From: an uncultured Bacteroidales bacterium
GTDB lineage: Bacteria > Bacteroidota > Bacteroidia > Bacteroidales > UBA932
NCBI GenBank assembly: GCA_900316795.1
Contig: ONEF01000005.1
Coordinates: forward strand, 62,001-126,000
Length of the DNA stretch: 64,000 nucleotides
Direction: 5' to 3'
In this document: in pieces, positions 59,942 to 64,000 of the stretch
Position numbering within the stretch: the stretch's first letter is position 1
Layout of the letters: each line of letters starts with the position of its first letter
The notes under the pieces: generated by a model
The model's input: the letters and a program-made list of their open reading frames with translations, nothing else
Told to the model about the DNA's origin: nothing
Database searches by the model: none
Position numbers and translations under genes: made by a program

Positions 59942-62230
59942 ATGCCTGCATCATCAAACATAAAGACTGGCGGATTCAGGGGATTGTTCCTCTGTCTGGC
60001 CTTTTTTGTATTTGGTGCGGTAACTTCTTATGCTCAGGACTTTACAGAAGACAGGGACAGCCTGGTCCGTCTGGTTTCCGCCAAAGCCATCAAGCTTACC
60101 GAAATAGACGGGAATCCTTTCAGGATAGTGCAGGGCCCTGCCCGTTTCCTTCACAACAATACTTATCTTCTCTGCGACAGTGCAGCCTGGGATGTCAACT
60201 CCAACGTCATAGACGCGATGGGCAATGTAAAGATTATCCAGAACGACACTTACCTGGAGAGCGAGTTTGCCACCTATATCGCTGATGACAATCTTGTGCA
60301 GTTCAGAGGAACTGTAGTAAAACTTTACAACAAGAAGGGGGATCAGCTCAAAACACAGTTCCTTGACTACAACACTGCGGACAGCGTGGCCACTTTCTAT
60401 AATGGCGGTGCCATGCGTTCTGCCAAGGGAGACATTGTGGAGGGGCTTGAAGGCATATATGACGCTGCTGACAGGCTGTTTTTGTTCAACGATGATGTCT
60501 GCATGTATTCAGACTCCGTCTTTGTCTCTTCCGATGCCGCTGAATACCACTCTTCCGTGGAGATTGCGATGTTCAGCGAGAATACCGTGGCCTGGAAGGA
60601 GAGAGACACTCTGTTTTCCAACAACGTGGAGTACAATGTCCAGAACAAGACCCTTGCCTTGAAGGCGGACAACTACATTGCCACCAAGGACCAGGAACTC
60701 TGGGCCGGGTGGATAGACTACCACCGTTCTTCCGGAAACGCTGAACTGTATGACAACGTGCAGGTAAGGGACCAGGCACAGTCTGCCATCATAATGGGCG
60801 ACAAGGGTATTTATGTCCAGAACCCTATGCTTGTATATATGACCGACAATGCTGTTGCCGGAATGTACTCGGAAGAGAAGACGGGGGTGGATTCTCTGAC
60901 CAACCGCCCCATCTACAAACGTGACACCCTGTTCCTTGGAGGAGATACGCTTAAGATGTGGCAGCTCCCTATGTACCAGATAGATTCCAGTGAAGTCTCA
61001 GCCGCCAGGCAGCGCCGTGAGCTTGCGGATCTGGACCCTATGGTGGAGATTGACCGCCAGAACCGGGAATGGTTTGCCGCCTACCGCCGCAACAAAGCCA
61101 ACGAGGGCAAGATTCCTCCTCCGCCGAACCCTGCCAAAAAGCCTCAGGAAGAAAACTCTCCTCAGCAGGAACACCCGGAAACGCCATCCTTTGAAGGGCA
61201 TATCCAGAATCCGACCTTTGCAGGTAAGCCGGACAAGGCAGCATTGTTGAAGAACCGTCAGACTAAAGATACACTTTCCGTCCTCAGCGATTCACTCTCC
61301 CTGGCAGACTCACTTTCTCTGGCGCAGGACAGCATACCTGCCGTGGACAGCACTGCGGTAACTTTCATGAGCGTGTTCCACAAGGTAAAACTTTTCAGAA
61401 GTGATCTTAGAGGCGTGTGTGATTCTTTGATTTACACCACTATAGACAGCATAGCCCGTTTCTACCGCAACCCTGCTCTGTGGAATGAAGACAAGAACCA
61501 GTTCACGGCGGACAGCATCCAGCTTTCTGTCCGCAACAATGAAATCTACAAGGCTAACCTCATTGAGCACGCCTTCATCATAAGCCAGGAGGATTCCATC
61601 CACTTCCATCAGATAAAGAGCACCGAGATGGTGGCCTACTTCAAGGACAACGATGTTTACCGTTTTGACGCTATGGGCGGAGTGCAGGCATTGCTGTTCC
61701 TCCGCGAAAAGGACAGCAGCGTGACCCTCATGAACCAGAAAGAATGTAAGCTCCTGACGGCAAAAATCGCTGACCAGACCATTGAGAGGGTACGCTACAT
61801 CCAGGATGTGAAAAGCGATATCCACCCTACATACGGACTTCCTCTGGAGAAGAAGCGTCTGAGAGATTTCAAGTGGCGTGTGGACGAGATGCCTAAAACA
61901 CGCAACGAGCTGACAGACAGGAAGGTCAAACCTTCTGCCAGGGGCTTTATGCGCAAAAAGCATTTTCCGCGTTTCTATCATACCAAAGACTTTTTCCCTG
62001 AGTCTTTCCGCCAGATAAACGAACTGTCAAAATCCATAACCCGGAAGATAAGGGAAGAGGACCGTGCAGAAAGGGAGCGGCAGCAGGCCAAGGACCTTGA
62101 AAAACGCCGCAGGGAGGATGCTGAGAGCATGGAATCCCGGGAAGAGGAAGAAAGACCCCGGGAAGAAATCGCTGAGAAGGAAGGTCCTGTAATGATTTAC
62201 AACCGGAAGGAGCAGAGTGAAGCAAAGTAG
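59942..62230 (+). CDS. OstA-like (LptA/LptD N-domain) protein
   Basis: A 762-residue exported protein with an OstA-like domain (PF13100-type), related to the LptA/LptD beta-jellyroll that carries lipopolysaccharide. A signal peptide ends near residue 31 (FGAVTSYAQ). Jellyroll strands are repeated at about 60-260 (DSAAWDVNSNVIDAMGNVKI, YESEFATYI-like YLESEFATYIADDNLVQFRG). A Pro/Glu/Lys-rich region lies at about 385-430. The second half repeats jellyroll-like segments (VCDSLIYTTIDSIARFYRNP), and the C-terminus (about 690-762) is highly charged. It sits between a SurA-like gene and an unknown exported protein. Confidence 0.85.
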   Translation: MPASSNIKTGGFRGLFLCLAFFVFGAVTSYAQDFTEDRDSLVRLVSAKAIKLTEIDGNPFRIVQGPARFLHNNTYLLCDSAAWDVNSNVIDAMGNVKIIQNDTYLESEFATYIADDNLVQFRGTVVKLYNKKGDQLKTQFLDYNTADSVATFYNGGAMRSAKGDIVEGLEGIYDAADRLFLFNDDVCMYSDSVFVSSDAAEYHSSVEIAMFSENTVAWKERDTLFSNNVEYNVQNKTLALKADNYIATKDQELWAGWIDYHRSSGNAELYDNVQVRDQAQSAIIMGDKGIYVQNPMLVYMTDNAVAGMYSEEKTGVDSLTNRPIYKRDTLFLGGDTLKMWQLPMYQIDSSEVSAARQRRELADLDPMVEIDRQNREWFAAYRRNKANEGKIPPPPNPAKKPQEENSPQQEHPETPSFEGHIQNPTFAGKPDKAALLKNRQTKDTLSVLSDSLSLADSLSLAQDSIPAVDSTAVTFMSVFHKVKLFRSDLRGVCDSLIYTTIDSIARFYRNPALWNEDKNQFTADSIQLSVRNNEIYKANLIEHAFIISQEDSIHFHQIKSTEMVAYFKDNDVYRFDAMGGVQALLFLREKDSSVTLMNQKECKLLTAKIADQTIERVRYIQDVKSDIHPTYGLPLEKKRLRDFKWRVDEMPKTRNELTDRKVKPSARGFMRKKHFPRFYHTKDFFPESFRQINELSKSITRKIREEDRAERERQQAKDLEKRRREDAESMESREEEERPREEIAEKEGPVMIYNRKEQSEAK

Positions 62231-62254
62231 TTGCCGGATAGTAATTTAAGATAT

Positions 62255-63235
62255 ATGTCAAACAATCGGTTATCAGATATGTCTTGCAGAAAGGTTTTTC
62301 CAAGAGGCTGTTTTTCATTTGTATTCCGCAACGGGCATCAGGTATGCGGTTTAATGGCTGTTGTGCTTTTGACCGCGTTTTCCTTCACCTTTTCAGCACC
62401 GTATGCCGGGGCCCAGAGCAAAGACCTTCTGGCCACCAACGGAGAAAAGGTTGAACGGCTCAGGAAAATGAACCCGTTCAAAGACAAGGTGGTAAAGCAG
62501 TATGTCAAAGACAGCCTTCAGACTCTCATCCAAAGATGCGAGGTTGTCCTCAAGGCTGCATATATGAAGGGAGAATATGTCGCTACGCATTATGATGTGC
62601 CTGGCTGGGAAGGCTTCCCGGTAGAAGAATATACCTACTACACATCCAAGGATGTAAAGACCGGCCGCCCGAAGAAAGGCAGGGTTTATCTTCTGATGCC
62701 TACAGCTGAGCAGCTTGCATACTGGACTATCTCCGCTTGCTGGAAAACCGTCCACAGCCTGGATTATGTTTATACCAACACCCTGCTGAGGTTTATCCGC
62801 TGGCAGAGCGGGGCCCAGTTTGCCGTAAGGGGTGTGGTTTATGAAGCTATGTACACGGCAGGTTATTATGAGCCATATATTTTCAAAGACGGCATAACGG
62901 TGTATGTAAAGGATCCGAAGATGAAAGCAGGAGACGAGCAACTGGCCGAGTGTACTGAAGAGCAGCTGGAATTCTATCTCAATCTGACAGATGACGATCT
63001 CAAGCCTTATACAGGTTCCTATGCCCGCATCTGCTCCACCACCAGGGAGATGTACTACAGCTGGGGCGGAGGGGAAGATGTAGGTACCAGTTCCTTCCGT
63101 GAGGGCCGTTCCCTTAACTTCATGAAAATCATCCGAGAGCAGTACAAACGCGCCCTCAAGAGCAAAGACAACGAACTGATGGACGCCTGGTGCAACGTTA
63201 ACCTCAAGGACTATCCGTACAAAGGCCGAGACTGA
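62255..63235 (+). CDS. Exported protein of unknown function in an envelope-biogenesis run
   Basis: A 326-residue protein. A hydrophobic segment (about residues 31-50, GLMAVVLLTAFSFTFSA) acts as a signal, with cleavage near PYAGAQS. The mature chain has many Tyr and Trp residues (GWEGFPVEEYTYYTSKDVKT, AYWTISACWKTVHSLDYVYT, REMYYSWGGGEDVGTSSFRE) and no motif I recognise. I chose ATG 62255; ATG 62279 or a TTG at 62231 are alternatives. It is 24 bases after the OstA-like gene and one base before the DUF456 gene, so a role in the outer membrane is plausible but inferred only from position. Confidence 0.75.
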   Translation: MSNNRLSDMSCRKVFPRGCFSFVFRNGHQVCGLMAVVLLTAFSFTFSAPYAGAQSKDLLATNGEKVERLRKMNPFKDKVVKQYVKDSLQTLIQRCEVVLKAAYMKGEYVATHYDVPGWEGFPVEEYTYYTSKDVKTGRPKKGRVYLLMPTAEQLAYWTISACWKTVHSLDYVYTNTLLRFIRWQSGAQFAVRGVVYEAMYTAGYYEPYIFKDGITVYVKDPKMKAGDEQLAECTEEQLEFYLNLTDDDLKPYTGSYARICSTTREMYYSWGGGEDVGTSSFREGRSLNFMKIIREQYKRALKSKDNELMDAWCNVNLKDYPYKGRD

Positions 63236-63236
63236 T

Positions 63237-63734
63237 ATGCTTTCATACGTAATCATAGGACTTGCCATCTTCCTCGGAATTGTAGGTATCATCGGCTGCG
63301 TGCTGCCTGTCATCCCGGGTCCTCCTATCAGCTGGGCCGGTATGATGATCCTCTATTTCTGGGGCAAGGGGACAGACTCTTCGGGAGATACGATGTCAAC
63401 CCGCCTTCTTCTCATCTGGCTTGCTGTCACGATTGTTGTAACTGTCCTGGATTACCTTGTGCCTTCATACCTGACCAAGGTCTCCGGTGGCAGCAAATAC
63501 GCTTCCCGCGGCGCACTTGCCGGAGTTCTTGTCGGATTGTTCTTCGCTCCTTGGGGAATCGTACTTGGCCCTATGCTGGGTGCTTTCATCTGCGAAGCCG
63601 CCTTCTCCGGAAAAAAGGCCGGCCAGAGCATAGTCCCGGCCCTCGGTGCCTTTGCAGGCTTTGTCTGCGGCACTCTCCTGAAGCTCATTTCCTGCGGTTT
63701 CATGATGTACTACATTGTAGTTTACTGTTTCTGA
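63237..63734 (+). CDS. DUF456 membrane protein
   Basis: A 165-residue inner-membrane protein of the DUF456 family (PF04306), with Gly-rich membrane segments. Visible blocks are GIIGCVLPVIPGPPISWAGM, VLDYLVPSYLTKVSGGSKYA and GLFFAPWGIVLGPMLGAFIC with a GxxxG pattern. The function is unknown. It starts one base after the preceding stop codon, so it is likely the last gene of the SurA-OstA run. Confidence 0.88.
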   Translation: MLSYVIIGLAIFLGIVGIIGCVLPVIPGPPISWAGMMILYFWGKGTDSSGDTMSTRLLLIWLAVTIVVTVLDYLVPSYLTKVSGGSKYASRGALAGVLVGLFFAPWGIVLGPMLGAFICEAAFSGKKAGQSIVPALGAFAGFVCGTLLKLISCGFMMYYIVVYCF

Positions 63735-63815
63735 CCAGAGTGCACTTCTGGCATCATTTCTCGGCGATTTTGAAAATATCTCAAAAATAATGTCGCTGAG
63801 TATTGTTTTATTTCA

Positions 63816-63823
63816 TAACTTTG
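63816..63823 (+). promoter_or_regulatory. -7 box for the small peptide gene
   Basis: TAACTTTG matches TAnnTTTG, 60 bases before the ATG at 63883. A perfect 14-nt palindrome, ATATTTGCAAATAT (63861-63874), lies in the leader. Confidence 0.5.
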
Positions 63824-63882
63824 GATGCTCTATGGTTCATTGCCCAGAGAGTACATTAGAATATTTGCAAATATCGTATATT

Positions 63883-64000
63883 ATGAAACAACTCATTAAA
63901 GTTCAAGAAACAAAGGAGTTCTACCGGACTCCTGCGGTTGAGTTCCTCAATCTCGAATCTGAGGGTATCATCTGCGCAAGCGGAGATGGTATCATTGAGG
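63883..64000 (+). CDS. Small Bacteroidales-type peptide gene (3' truncated by window)
   Basis: The first 39 codons of a small protein, starting MKQLIKVQETKEFYRTPAV and continuing EFLNLESEGIICASGDGIIE to the window end. Short genes of about 40-60 codons with the pattern of an 'EG(V/I)(L/I)CASG' core are common in Bacteroidales, often near envelope genes; this matches that pattern, but I cannot see its C-terminus or neighbours. No signal peptide is visible. The function is unknown. Confidence 0.6.
   Translation, partial: MKQLIKVQETKEFYRTPAVEFLNLESEGIICASGDGIIE

Noticed and set aside
3670-62175. ATCGCTGA as a Chi recombination site
   Set aside because: Chi-like sites are usually strand-biased with respect to replication; here both orientations are about equally common outside the array (12 and 10), and the density is too high in some genes. 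Other explanations fit better.

Overview
The window looks like a contiguous piece of a Bacteroidales (Bacteroidota) chromosome. The grounds are: the end of the spc/alpha ribosomal operon in the Bacteroidota order (map-infA-rpmJ-rpsM-rpsK-rpsD-rpoA-rplQ); many promoter boxes of the form TAnnTTTG, the Bacteroidota -7 element; few Shine-Dalgarno sequences; and families that are common in this phylum (GSCFA, DUF5117-type zinc proteases, OstA-like protein, BlaI/BlaR1-TonB, SDR-type threonine dehydrogenase, RseC-Rnf). I cannot place it below order level. I see no rRNA, tRNA, phage, insertion sequence or CRISPR.

Layout. 1-3,960: translation/transcription operon on the plus strand, closed by a strong terminator. 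3,977-7,659: minus strand, two tandem secreted esterases, then queG overlapping a GSCFA gene. 7,838-8,800: threonine dehydrogenase. 8,812-11,078: tgt and an LptF/G permease on the minus strand; tgt and queG both serve queuosine tRNA modification. 11,150-12,826: NupC nucleoside transporter. 12,842-18,932: alaS, a second LptF/G permease, fmt and thiamine pyrophosphokinase. 19,141-30,785: a long plus-strand run with a MerR regulator, NIF3, a zinc-ribbon coiled coil, a class III aminotransferase, dnaB, DUF3108, then rseC and the complete Rnf complex (rnfBCDGEA) and a small TPR protein. 31,078-36,532: two tandem paralogous metzincin-like secreted proteases. 36,789-41,539: beta-barrel protein, zinc metallopeptidase, SpoU methyltransferase, FGE-like protein and glyA. 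41,618-45,622: pnp, a nested tandem-repeat array, pnuC and rpsO. 45,734-49,291: BlaI, a BlaR1-TonB protein and a TPR protein, with a divergent DUF45 peptidase. 49,336-54,041: a lipoprotein, a small protein, and a muropeptide salvage set (LD-carboxypeptidase, L-Ala-D/L-Glu epimerase, NlpC/P60) like Bacillus ykfABC but with export signals on all three. 54,118-63,734: an unknown envelope protein, a phosphoesterase, a radical SAM protein, guaB, then an envelope-biogenesis run (SurA-like, OstA-like, unknown secreted protein, DUF456). A truncated small peptide gene ends the window.

The least expected signals are not genes. First, a 39-44 nt tandem array (44,111-44,368), built from about 20-nt half-units, runs straight into the pnuC start and seems to continue into its first codons. 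Second, the octamer ATCGCTGA (either strand) occurs 28 times by eye count against about 2 expected, and it is the core of that array. Third, the related palindrome ATCGCGAT overlaps or abuts the start codon of four unrelated genes.
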